Shown: in pieces, positions 53,369 through 64,000 of the stretch
How the letters are laid out: each line of letters opens with the position of its first letter
Numbering within the stretch: position 1 is the stretch's first letter
Assembly (NCBI GenBank): GCA_963383645.1
Contig: OY726571.1
Coordinates: forward strand, 26,589,637 to 26,653,636
Length of the DNA stretch: 64,000 nucleotides
Source of the DNA: Muscardinus avellanarius
Taxonomy: Eukaryota; Chordata; Mammalia; Rodentia; Gliridae
Direction: 5' to 3'
The notes under the pieces: generated by a model
Told to the model about the DNA's origin: nothing
Database searches by the model: none
What the model saw: the letters and a program-made list of their open reading frames with translations, nothing else
Program-made: the position numbers and the translations under genes

Positions 53369-54888
53369 ATTGCTGTACTCTCCGTTTTGTCGTTGGTGTA
53401 TGTATCTGCATGCACTTCCACAGCATCATGTTTAGTTATTATGCTACTGGGGTCCTTGGGTAAAGGACCAAGCCCTGGTTGGGACCACCTGGTGTGGCCA
53501 ACTGCCCTAATACACTGCTTACTGAAGGAAATAATAGGGAAGATCAAGAGAGGAGCTTTAATCATTATGGCCACACTGGAAAGAACAGAGGGGTACAGTT
53601 ACCAAGATCTGTTTGCAAGGGATTGACAGAAATGTTGAGGTTTCAATAAAGGGAGAGTAAAGGGGCTCATGGGGGGCTTGCGTGACTGGGGTTTGCAAGG
53701 CCAACAGGGGAGACATGTTCTGGTAAGGCAGAGGTGTGGCTGATTGTTATCTCAGGACTGGTTCTGGAGGTGACTCTGGAGAAGTCCTCCTTGCTTGAGG
53801 GATCAGTCCAGTTTCCATGAGATAATTGCTTTTGCTTAGAGGGGGAAGTCTCAGTCCTGTAACTGCCTCCGTTTAGGGGAGATCACATCATGAGGCAATC
53901 TCTCTGTGAGGCTCTATTGTTCTGGAATCCAAGGTGACTGAAAATTTAGGGCAGTTTCTGGAGACATCGAGGCACCCCTTGAGGCATCTGGCAGTTGACT
54001 GTCCCTGCAGATCTTGGAATCTTAATTATTTTTATCTTAATATTCTCAGTCTTGAATAGGGATAGGATGGGTTAGGTAAATTTAGGGCTAATAACCTATA
54101 TTATACTCCACAAGTGATTAGCATATCTTTCTGTAGAGTTAGCAGTCATCTTATCCAAAGTTTAAAGTAGTGAGGGAGACAGATGCAGAATGAGTGCAGA
54201 GCTTCCTCCCTTCTACTTTAAGTTACCCACTGGGCATCTTCACGCCCAAGGGAAGGGTTGATATTTTTAGCAAAAGTAGCTTCTAATTCTTGATTATAAT
54301 CATAGTCTATGTCTGGCAATTAAGCAGAATTTACCCTCCAACTTTGTTTTCTTTTTACAGTGTTGCTTTGCCTATTCTCAATCCTTCCCATTTTCATCAA
54401 AATTTTTACAAATAGCTTAGTTCTTATGAAATTTCCACAGGATATTTTATTGGGACTTTCTTGAATCTAAAGAGCAACTTGGGGACAATTGACTCCCCAT
54501 GATATCGTCTCTGACTCATGAGTAAAGTATGCCTGGACACTTAGGAATTTAATTTTCTTTAATTTACATAAATATTACAAACTTGTAAGAAAACCATATA
54601 GTAGCGCTAGAAGCCTACTAAAGAAAGGTTAATAATTCTTCCAGAATTATAAGAATTTTTTGGAAAGAATCTAATGACCCTTCTTCTGACTCTTGTAATA
54701 AGTATCTAGTCATCCAGTGAACAAATAAACTTAGAATGAAAAGTTTAAAAGCATTGGAATGTAATTTAGGGGTAAACGTGTAAAGCTAGAAGGTAGTTAT
54801 GAATCAACATATTTGAAATATTTGGTGCATATGGGAAATATGAGAGGGACATTTGTGACAATTGGTCTAATCTGTGAAAATGAGGTTA
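53369..54888. other. Unassigned, moderately GC-rich 53430-54010
   Basis: 53430-54010 is GC-richer than its surroundings and has TTTCAATAAAGGGAGAGT, LTR-like wording, but no ends or duplication are visible. The remainder is AT-rich and unassigned. Confidence 0.3.
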
Positions 54889-54889
54889 C

Positions 54890-54992
54890 TTAGCCAGGCG
54901 CGGTGGCGCACGCTTGTAATCCCAGCATTCGGGAGACTGAGACCAGAGGATCGTGGTTCACAGACAGCCTTAGGTACTTAGTGAGGCTATAT
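54890..54992 (+). mobile_element. B1-half SINE monomer
   Basis: AGCCAGGCGCGGTGGCGCACGC ... TACTTAGTGAGGC, then unrelated sequence; the ID half is absent. Confidence 0.88.
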
Positions 54993-55267
54993 ATACTCAT
55001 TAATAAACACTCTTATACATTTAGTCTTTTAAATTGGTCCTTCCTCTATGCATTCCTTACCACTAATACTGTGTGTACTCAACACTGCCAACCAACTTGT
55101 CTTTTAAACAATGTCATTTTCCTTAATTAAATAGTAACGATGATTTTCTGTTATCTTATTTCGTGTAATTAACTCTCTTTATTCATGTTGCTTTTTCTTC
55201 CTAAGCCTTCCTCTCTAGGACGCAACATATACTCTGCTGATTAACCTAACGTCCTACCTTGACCACA

Positions 55268-55316
<49 letters not shown>

Positions 55317-55698
55317 CTTCTTAATGGGTTCTTGAATTTCTGAGCTTCTCTTTAAAAGAATTACTATGCTATGCTACCAACACATATTTGTTAACATGGG
55401 CGATGCAGGTGAATCTATTTTACCACACAGTGAGCACTGACTAGAGACCACTGACAAGTTAGGTAACAATTGAGTCAAGGGTGAGAGAAAGTCAAACCTC
55501 TTCTCAATTTCCCAGCTATGTTTCTTGTCTCCTTTTTCTCTTTCAAAGTAAAATGCTACTGTTTTGAAGAAAACTGTTCTTTCAAATTACTTATTAATTT
55601 CTCGTTAAACTCTTTCCTATATTTTGTTGTTGAATACCTTTCTCACTCTGAACAGCTGTTTTTCTGAGCTGAACAATAGGAAAAAATTAAAAATAAAA
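54993..55698. other. Unassigned apart from (GT)n at 55268-55313
   Basis: A GT repeat of about 22 units; the rest shows nothing I recognise. Confidence 0.5.
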
Positions 55699-55757
55699 AT
55701 GGCTGAGAGCATAGCTTGGAGGTTTAATGTCCCTGAGTTTAATCCATAGTGCTGAAT
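55699..55757 (+). repeat. ID-half SINE monomer
   Basis: TGGCTGAGAGCATAGCTTGGAGGTTTAATG ... ATCCATAGTGC; diverged. Confidence 0.65.
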
Positions 55758-55833
55758 AAATAAATAAGTAATGTACTAAAAGAATAAATACTAGAGTACT
55801 CTTTATATTAAAAGTATTACAAAGAAAACATAT

Positions 55834-55937
55834 GCTAGGCATGTTGGCCCACACCTATAATCCTAGTTCTTAGAAGGCTGAGACAGAAGGATTGCAGCTT
55901 AGAGGCCAGCCTCATCAACTTATCAAGACCCTGTTTC

Positions 55938-55970
<33 letters not shown>

Positions 55971-56012
55971 GAATAGGACGGTAGCTGTTAGGCAGAATAT
56001 CCCTCGTACAAA
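55834..56012 (+). mobile_element. B1-ID SINE with internal (AAT)n
   Basis: GCTAGGCATGTTGGCCCAC ... then (AAT)n at 55938-55968 in the A-rich linker, then the ID half. AAATTCTCAGTACAAAAAGAA-like wording recurs in the tail. Confidence 0.8.
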
Positions 56013-56347
56013 AAGAAAAATCCTCAGTACAAAAATGGGAAAAATGTAAAGCATATACATGTACAGAAATTCTCAGTACAAAAAGAAAAAAGGAAATAAA
56101 AGAGATAATCATTATAATCATAGAATGTAATATTAATTGCAATAAGAACAAACTATTAGTATACTCAAAACACTGCTAATATTTTGAAATTTAACATTGA
56201 GTGGGACAAGTCAGACACAAAATAGTATATTTTACATGGCTTCATTTGCATCAAGTCCTAAGATGTGCAATTAATTCTCAATGTTAGCAACCAAGGTAAT
56301 GCTTACCAGGAGGAAGGTAGTAACTGGGAGGAGGCAAGAAACATTTT

Positions 56348-56530
56348 TTTATGCCTGTGGTTCTGGAAATTGAACCCAGGGTGTTCTACCTCCCAGCTAC
56401 ATCCCCAGCTCTTGTTTATTTTAAACAAGGTCTTATTAAATTACCAAACAGTGGCATTAAAACCGTGAATTTTTTGTCTCAGCCTCCCAAGCAAGCACTG
56501 GGACTATAGGCATGAGTCACCTTGGCAACC
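56348..56530 (-). mobile_element. B1-ID SINE
   Basis: GGTTCTGGAAATTGAACCC ... CTACATCCCCAGC ... ATGAGTCACCTTGGC. Confidence 0.83.
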
Positions 56531-56631
56531 GGAGTCCTGGTAATGTTCCATTCCTTGACTTGGGTATTGGTTGCATGGGTGGATTCATTTTGTAAATCAT
56601 CCTGCTGTATGGCATTTTGATTTATGTACTT

Positions 56632-57010
56632 GTTTTAGTCAGCTCTCTCATTGCCGTGACCAGAATACATTGACAAGGCACTTGGAGGAGAAAAGTTTTA
56701 TTTGATTCACAGTTTCAGAGATTTCAGTACACAGTGGCTGGCTCCAAGGTAGAAACATCATGGTGACAGACTGTGGGGAGGACGTTGCTCAATTCATGGC
56801 ATCAGAAGCAGGAAGAGAGAGAGAGAAGTGACCAGAGACAGATACAGTCTCCAAGGCCATGCCCCCCAGTGGCACACCTCCTCTTTACACATCCCACCTG
56901 TCCACAGTCATCACCCAGTCAGTCCATACAAATGGCTCCACTGAAATCGGAGCTCCAATTAAGTTATTTTACCTCTAAACATTTCTGCATTGCCAACCCA
57001 TAAGTTTTTT
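56632..57010 (-). mobile_element. MaLR-type LTR
   Basis: TTTTAGTCAGCTCTCTCATTGCC ... AGTTTTATTTGATTCACAG ... ATCATGGTGACAGACTGTG ... CCATACAAATGGCTCC, a rodent MaLR LTR read backwards. Confidence 0.72.
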
Positions 57011-57107
57011 GAGTAGACAGTCAAGATCAAAATCGTAATGGTACCTTTCTGAATATTACATATATATATATCAATACAAAGTTTGTTTAAAGAAAGACAT
57101 TAATTTT

Positions 57108-57312
57108 AAGGCAGAGTGGAACATGCCTTCAATCCCAGTACTTGGGAGGCTGAGACAGGAGGGTCAGAGGTCCAAGGATAGCCTCAGCAATGTTTTGAGA
57201 TTCTCAGAAATCTAATAAGACCCAGTTTCAAAAAAAGAGGGGTGAGAGAGTAGCTCAGAGATAGAAATCCCCTGCCCCTGAGCTCTAGGGCTCAATCCCC
57301 AGTACCACCCCC
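57108..57312 (+). mobile_element. B1-ID SINE
   Basis: AAGGCAGAGTGGAACATGCC ... GAGAGTAGCTCAGAGATAG ... CCCCAGTACC, with a (GAAA)-rich tail to 57370. Confidence 0.88.
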
Positions 57313-57370
57313 CCCAAAAAAAAAGGAAGAGAAAGAAAGAAAAAAAAAGAAAGAAAGAAAAGAGAAGAAA

Positions 57371-58045
57371 AACATTAAAGTAAGGTCTTCTTAGTTACAG
57401 AAAGCTATTTTTGATGACAACTGATTTCAACAGATGAATCATGAAAACACATTTGAGGTAAACTGATAAAAGTAGCATCAATGCCTATGCTCAGAAGCAG
57501 GGGATTTGGACATTATTCTTATTATAACTGAAAGAGGAAAAGCATAAAGGATTGTTACAGGCAAATATTCTCAGATTAATATGTTAGCTTCATTGAAGAT
57601 AACTCAACAGTAAAATAGCTCAGGGCAATTTTGTAATTTTTTATTTTTCACTGTATTTTAAACATTTTCTCTATGGTATGCTATATCCAATTTGTGTCCT
57701 TTTTAAATCTGTTAATTTTCCTACCAGTTAACTGAGAGTTGGACTTGTTATTTTATTTATTCTTTAATTTGGTACATTGTATACCATCAGCTTTATGCTT
57801 TATGAATACTAACAGAATTTTCTGAACCACTGTTCACATTGTTTCTGGATCCTCTGTCCTGGGATTCAGTTATTTATTAGGAGTCAAATAAAACTGAAAG
57901 TATTGTAATAGAGAACAAATAATACTATTTAACTATGTAACTATGGGTGAGTCTCTTTATTGAAGAACCAGGAAGTCGAAAGTTATTATTGAGACTTAGC
58001 TGTATTTATCATTATCACCAAACATCATAAAAATAATTGGTGATT
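57371..58045. other. No recognisable feature
   Basis: AT-rich; unassigned. Confidence 0.5.
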
Positions 58046-58049
58046 TTTC

Positions 58050-58188
58050 TTCTCCTCCTCTTCCCCCTCCCCCTTGTCCCCCTCCCTCTCCTTTTCCACC
58101 TCCTCCTCCTCCTCCTCTTCCTCCTCCTCCTCCTCCTCCTCTTCTTTCTTCTCCTTTTCCTCTTCCTCCTCCTCTTTCTTTTTCTTGC

Positions 58189-58228
<40 letters not shown>
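58050..58228 (+). repeat. (CCT)n pyrimidine tract and (ATT)n
   Basis: Pyrimidine-only CCT/CTT mixture at 58050-58188, then about 13 ATT units at 58190-58228. Confidence 0.95.
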
Positions 58229-58439
58229 TTGCAATGTATTTTCCTGGCTTGTGTGCCAGGCCTCTTGACTAATTGAAGAAAAATTCCTGTTCTCTTATTG
58301 GCCCTTCCTAAAACTCCCTAGACTTTATTGTTATTTTTAAATTTAGGAATAGACCCTTAACTTTATGCTCTTTCCATGACCTTTTGCTGATCTTCTATAA
58401 ACTTGAATATTAATACCTTGGAGCAAAAGTTCTTTCATG

Positions 58440-58625
58440 TAGTAGGAAAAAATGCTTTGGAGCCAAACAAACTTGGCCTTGTACCCAAGCTCCTCTTACT
58501 TGCTAAGTGAAATTAAAAATCAAGCTATTCTCTGAGCCTCCGTGGACTCTGCTGTCAAAGATAATATTGATAGTAGAGCACACAGTTATGATTTGACTTC
58601 ATGAAGTATAAGGCGCTTCTCACTT
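58440..58625 (+). repeat. MIR fragment
   Basis: ATGCTTTGGAGCCAAACAAACTTGG ... TTACTTGCTAAGTG ... CTGAGCCTCCGTGG fits forward MIR. Confidence 0.6.
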
Positions 58626-59211
58626 GAATGATACTACAACAAACTTTCAAAAATTCTAGTTTCCCCCGTCATCCGTTCTTCCATCTCTACCCTGTCTCTC
58701 ATGGTTTATCAGTTCCTTTCTAAATTTGACCAAAGGCCTGAAAGCACATCAATTATGTGATCATTCCAGCATCGCAATGTACATATCTGCATGAAGGTTC
58801 ATTTCCTACAGGGGTATCTTTGAATGATAATCTTCGAATATCTTTTTTAAATTCCACAATGAAACATAAGCCAACGGCAATGGAATAAAATGCTGAGAAA
58901 GATAAGTCATGTGGCTGATAAAGGGGAACGAGGGGAGGGAGGTAGAGCATGTGAGAACCAGCTCAACTGTTGGCAGATCGTCCAAAACATAAACCAGTAA
59001 GCTGCTTTCCTATTCTTCTTTTATGAGTTCTTCTAATATAGTATGGTTCAAGCTTCTTAACTCCAACTTCATTTTTTCCAAATGTTCTCACAAATAAAAA
59101 AGTTATAGGTACAGAATAAATTTTATTAAATGAGTTAAATATTTACTTAAGTTAATAAATTATTATTAGATAAGTAAATGCAAGAATGCAAAAATACAGC
59201 ATATAAAGAGT

Positions 59212-59392
59212 ATGAATTTTGGCGTAAGAATGAACAATTCTAATTCCATGATCCACCACTTACTAGCTCTAGGGTAGGGAAAGACTTTATTTAGCTATAC
59301 CCACCAAGTCTCGGTTTCCTAATGTGCCAAGTGGAGATACTGTCCATCTCTTATAGGGCTGTGATGGGCATTAAAACAATGTTTCCAAGGTC
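59212..59392 (+). repeat. MIR SINE
   Basis: CCACCACTTACTAGCTCTAGG ... TCTCGGTTTCCTAATGTGCC ... TAGGGCTGTGATGGGC fits forward MIR. Confidence 0.72.
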
Positions 59393-59482
59393 TTTAGCCC
59401 ATTGCTGCATGATGCACATCACTCCTACCAGCCCACATCTTACAGTCAAATATAGGCACATTCTACGTTCTTTTGTTCTTTA

Positions 59483-59485
59483 TCT

Positions 59486-59533
<48 letters not shown>

Positions 59534-59541
59534 CTCTCGTG

Positions 59542-59582
<41 letters not shown>

Positions 59583-59610
59583 CGTGCGTGTGTGTGCGTG
59601 TGTGTGTGTT
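59483..59610 (+). repeat. (CT)n(GT)n compound microsatellite
   Basis: CT run 59488-59538 then GT run with GTGCGTGCGTGCG at 59575-59592; lies at the tail of the following reverse SINE. Confidence 0.96.
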
Positions 59611-59820
59611 TGTATTACTGGGGATTTGACCTAGAGGCATTCTACCTCTGAGCTACACTCCAGTCTTTTTATTTTCTTAATTAAAAAAAAAATTGAAATA
59701 GAGTCTCATTAGGTTGATGAAAATCTTCTTAAATTGCTGAAACTGGCCTTGAACTTGCAATCCTCCTATGCCAGCCTCCCAAGTCCTGGGGCTGTAGGTG
59801 TGCACCACCACACGCAGCTC
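59611..59820 (-). mobile_element. B1-ID SINE
   Basis: GTATTACTGGGGATTTGACC ... CACCACCACACGCAGC. Confidence 0.9.
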
Positions 59821-61896
59821 CATCCTCCTTTTAAGGGGCTCAGAGACCCAGGAGGCTGCTCTTCAGAGCTGCGAGCTCTCTCTCCTCACTGCTCCTTGGA
59901 ATCCTGGATGCTGTACTATTCCAGTGAAAGTTTTGGAGGTGAAGTCGCCCCCTTTCCAAACTTTCAGGAGCTGTATGATTGATCACCTCAGTGTTATTTG
60001 AAGTTCTGGAAAAACCTTCTGCTCTTTTATATTCAGGTTTTATACCATTGACATAATGAATTTTATCCTTCAACCTACAGATGAAAATAATGAGCTGTGG
60101 CAGGTCTGTTAAGTCATCCAAAGCAAAATCCCCCAGGATTTCTAAATCAGATGTAGATGGAGTTTATTTTATGTGAACAGGTTGTAGTTTGTCTCTGAAA
60201 CTTAGCTTTTTTTTTTCTTTTATGGCCAAGCTTCATTTTTCATCATATTTATACAGCTATAAATTCAATAAAAACTGTGGTATTATAAGCACATATTTTC
60301 TTAAAACAGAGTACATTTTCTCAAAATTTATATCTCCTTGAGAAAATTTTCTACAGTATTTGACAAAATATTTTTTCTGGGTTGAATTCTGACTAATCTT
60401 TTCATGTGTAAGCTTCTTTTCCCTACTTTTTTTTTATCATTTCCATAATTGGAGATGTTTTTCATTGTTGTTTATGATGTTTATGTAACCAGTTTATTGC
60501 ATCAGCAAGATTCAAATAGGCAGAGCCATAAAGCAACTGCGTTCCTTCTTCCTAAATGCTCCTTTGGACTTAATCTGTCAAATTGTTCTCTACCATCACA
60601 GGATGAAAATGCCACAGCTTTTCCAGCCATGCTCAGGAATTAATGAATAGTGTCATTTTGCAAAGGGTAGAAAATATATCCCAATAGAAAACTGTCAATC
60701 TCTCATTGTATTTAAGTCGACGCTTCCACAGCTCAGCCCTGCTTCGGGAAAAACTGATGTAGGAAGCTACCTTTGCTTTCTGTACAGCATCTCCATCTTT
60801 TCTTTTACTTCCTACCTCTATTCACCGTGTAACCTTTGACCCTTGAATGGCTGGGCATGAAAGTGAGTTTGGTACTGCAGGAACACACTGACGGGGGCAT
60901 TATCATCTCTTATTGGAAGTCTCTGCTGTGGCAGATTCCATATGCCGATTACTTGTCTTGTGAGTTTTCTCAGGTTCCCAGAGATGGGCAATCTGCATCT
61001 TAACTTGCTTTGGTTTCCGCCCTTGGTTTCTGGCAGCCACCTGACAGTGACTGTCTGTTGGCTCCCTTAATTCTAGTGCTCCTGGGTAATTTTTTTCCAT
61101 GCTAGTATAAGTGCCAATTCTTTTATCCACCCTCATTTTCATGGGTGAGGGAAAATATAGCTGATGGTTTCAGAAGAGCAGCCCGTGCTCGAGGGATCTC
61201 TTTTTGTTCTTCACCACAGGTTTCTCTAAGAAGCTTCTTCCCTCTAGACTTCTCAAGCATAAATACCAGAAGCAGCATTCCCCAAATTCCAGAGGTCACC
61301 TCACTATCCCCCATCCATGCTTTACACTCAACATGGTTCTTTGATAACAAACTCCAGTTGGGGTGTTCATGAGCCCTCTTCTTGATGTGTCCTCAACGTT
61401 GGTCTATAAAGACTTGAAGAAGCACTAAAATAATTTCTAACAGCTCAAGGCCACAGTTGACCCTAGCCCCACTTAAGGTGCTTGTGAGAATATAATTAGA
61501 TCTTTTCCATCAAAGGAACAGCTTAACTTAAACTCCATTTTATAGAACTACCACCGTGTAACCTTGCATGTGCTTGTATCTTTTTGAAAATATACATATC
61601 CTGGAAATTGTGAGTCCCAACCTTTCTCCAATATCTCCTTCAGCCAATGGTGAAAAGATTTTAAGGCTATATTCCTGTCAATAGAAGCACACACAGCACA
61701 GGGGCACCACACTAAACATAATATACCAGCAGTTTTCCACCATATTGTTCTTGCCTACACAACTTTACTGGTGGCAGGATTCTTTTTTTGCAAAAAGTAA
61801 AACTCACATTTCCAAGCCATTTTTAAATATGTGTCTTTTCTTAGAAAGCCATGGAAATTTATTCTTTTGAGTGCCAACATGAGAAAATACGGGTGA
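59821..61896. other. No recognisable feature
   Basis: 2.1 kb without a repeat I can name. Composition is more even at 60900-61400. It could contain conserved or regulatory host sequence, but no exon signature (splice sites with an open, family-like frame) is convincing. Confidence 0.4.
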
Positions 61897-61897
61897 T

Positions 61898-62312
61898 GCT
61901 ATGGTTTAAATGTGATTTATTCATAAACTTATGCAGAAGTTCAATCCCCAAAGTCATATGATAATTTTATTTAGAAGGTGGAAAGTTAATCTAACTATAG
62001 TGTTTTTTTTATAGGTGGTACCTATGGAAAGTGATTAGATTTTAATATGGCCACTAGGGTAAAACCATTATGATTAAATTCTGGTGGTTCTATAAGAGGA
62101 ACAGGGACCAGATATAGGCATAAAAACTCCTTGTATCTTGTTATATGATGCCCTGTGCTATGCCCAGAACTATCCCCAGCAAGAAGATTATCTCCAGAGC
62201 TGAGCCAATGCCAACACCATGTCCTTCAACCTCCAAAACTGTCATATATTTCTTTCTTTGTAAAATTAGCCTGCCTCAGGTGTTTCATTATAGTGACAAA
62301 AAACGTGACTAC
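61898..62312 (+). mobile_element. MaLR-type LTR
   Basis: TGCTATGGTTTAAATGTGATTTATTC ... AAGTGATTAGATTTTAATATGG ... CCTCCAAAACTGTCATATATTTC ... TTTCATTATAGTGAC is a complete forward MaLR LTR. Confidence 0.75.
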
Positions 62313-62670
62313 TATCACTGGCAGAAAACACTTACTGTTGTTTCTGCCAATACCTGAGGATAGAACCTCTGTCTTCCAGCCTCTGTGGGGGATGGATTCT
62401 GGAATTTGATAAGTGTTAGCTAGCAGACACAGCTAGTCACAATTATACTGACTGAGCAACCCTTTGTAATGTAATACTTCCGTGACCCTAGAAAGTCCCT
62501 GCTTGTCCCTCTTCCCCCTCCTTTCTGTCTCACTCTTCCTGCAAAACACCCAGCCACTGCTGTAAAAATTGGAGTTCTGGTCACTCTGAAATCTTTTCCC
62601 TATTGCAGATGTTATTACTGATTACAATGTATCCTTATAAGTTTCACTGTTGGTTTTTATTTTACTTTAT
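62313..62670. other. No recognisable feature
   Basis: Unassigned sequence before a SINE. Confidence 0.45.
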
Positions 62671-62902
62671 CTTTTTTTTTTTTTTTTTTTTTTTTTTTTG
62701 GTGGTACTAGGGATGGAACCCAGAGGCTTTCTACCTCCGGGCTATCCTCCCAGACCTATTTTATATTTTGTTTGGAAACAGGGTCTCACTAAGTTGCCAA
62801 AAGCCTCACTAAGTAGCTGAGGCTGGCTTCGAACCTCTGTGATCCTCCTGTCTCAGCCTCCCAAGTGCAGGGATTACAAGTGTGTGCTACCACGCCCGAC
62901 TT
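62671..62902 (-). mobile_element. B1-ID SINE
   Basis: 28-base T run, GGTGGTACTAGGGATGGAACCC ... GCTACCACGCCCG. TTTACTTTATCTT is repeated on both sides (about 62658 and 62903). Confidence 0.95.
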
Positions 62903-63565
62903 TTTACTTTATCTTTGATATTGGGGCTTGGTGAGGGGTGGAGTGGAGGGAGAAGTGGGACATCTGTAAAACTCTCTAAAAAAATCCATGCCCTACTAGC
63001 TCTCAGTTTTGACTTTTGAAATATACATTTAGATAACAATTAATTAAGGATCCATGGGACTTACTTTTGTCATTCCTTTAGCAAATTCCACGTAGGTTCT
63101 AGAACTTGTCCTTAGGCTATATGGGTCCTTGAAATCTTTAATTCTATGTCATGGAAGCTCAATGAGAATAAGACAACAAAAGTATATTGATTATATATTA
63201 AAAAGTATATGCCATCTATGGCAGAAAGATCTTATAATTCTAATAGTATACTAATCATAATATAAAATCTTACTATTATAGAAAAAATATTAACCATATT
63301 ATAGAGATCTGAAAGTATTATTTCTGATGTTAATATAAAGATAGCAATAGTATATCAATTTTATATGAACTACATTTTTCTCTAATTTTGATGTTGACGG
63401 TCCCCCTTTTCTATTAAAGTTACCATATTTATGTGGATATCTCATCATTTTCCTTTGTGATAGGATAAAAGTCTTAAAGCAAGACTTTTACAGGAGCTGC
63501 AATTATCAATGAGATCAAAACACTCATTTTTGAACAGCACAAACATGTCATTTCAAAAGTGATTG
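62903..63565. other. No recognisable feature
   Basis: AT-rich; unassigned. Confidence 0.5.
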
Positions 63566-63786
63566 TGCCGGGCATGTTTATGCATGCCTATAATTCCAGT
63601 ACTTTGAAGTACTTGGGAGGCCGAGATGGGAGGATTACAGGTTCTAAGATAGCCTCAGCAATGGAGTGAGGCTCTCTGCAACGTAGTAAGACCCTGTTTC
63701 AAAACAAAACAAAAGAATGCTGGAGAAATGGCTGAGAGGTAGCATGCCCCTGCCTCTGGGTTCAATTCCTAGTATGACAAAAAAAG
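63566..63786 (+). mobile_element. B1-ID SINE
   Basis: GTGCCGGGCATGTTTATGC, with an ACTTTGAAGTACTTGGG insertion, ... GGCTGAGAGGTAGCATGCCCC. Confidence 0.9.
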
Positions 63787-64000
63787 TAATTTGTAATAAT
63801 TCTTAAAATGCATTTGATTGCAAAAGAGTAAATATTTAACATAAATATATGAAATGAGATTAAAATCATCAAGAATTTAAACATAAAAATCAATTTCTTT
63901 GAAAATTAGATGTATATTCTTCCAGCTCTTACATTTACAAGCAATATTTTGTTTCTATTAACAAAAGCATATTGTGTATTTCCAGTTTATCCTGTTTTTT

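Overview
This window is mammalian, and almost certainly rodent, nuclear DNA. It is AT-rich and carries no bacterial-style gene organisation. It is filled with about 45 copies of a dimeric SINE made of a 7SL/B1-like half joined to a tRNA-Ala/ID-like half. B1-ID dimers of this kind are known from the squirrel, dormouse and beaver side of the rodents. Several LINE-1 tails share a 3' end that reads as a TTATTGGTGCA-type motif on the opposite strand. A squirrel-like (sciuromorph) genome is my best guess, but that is inference. I recognise no host protein-coding exon; the window looks like intergenic or deep intronic DNA.

The one region with real coding capacity is a class I (gammaretrovirus-like) endogenous provirus on the minus strand, 18752-27017. 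Its two 337-bp LTRs differ at one base, and a 5-bp target duplication (CCTTT) flanks it. Reading on the minus strand the order is: 5' LTR, a Phe-like but interrupted primer-binding site, a 1.8-kb leader with two tandem-repeat arrays and a tRNA-Glu-derived retroposon, an open gag (575 codons), an in-frame UGA, an open pro-pol frame (protease, reverse transcriptase, RNase H, integrase), about 0.5 kb with no env, a polypurine tract and the 3' LTR. It looks recent and retrotransposon-like: assembly and replication genes are open and the envelope gene is gone.

The provirus landed two bases inside the start of an older, related LTR (18471-18751 plus 27023-27024, duplication GTATA). That LTR had itself landed in an old LINE-1 ORF2 fragment. 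Two more relatives lie nearby. One is a 738-bp rearranged element (15785-16522, duplication CTTAG) with an inverted LTR copy and an exact tRNA-Phe primer-binding site, sitting inside a SINE. The other is a clean solo LTR (33175-33482, duplication GACGT).

The rest is ordinary interspersed-repeat landscape: MaLR LTRs (MLT1/MST type), L1M tails, L2 and MIR fossils, and many microsatellites, often grown at SINE tails. Family names come from remembered consensus patterns without a search, and repeat boundaries are good to roughly 5-20 bp unless a target duplication fixes them.
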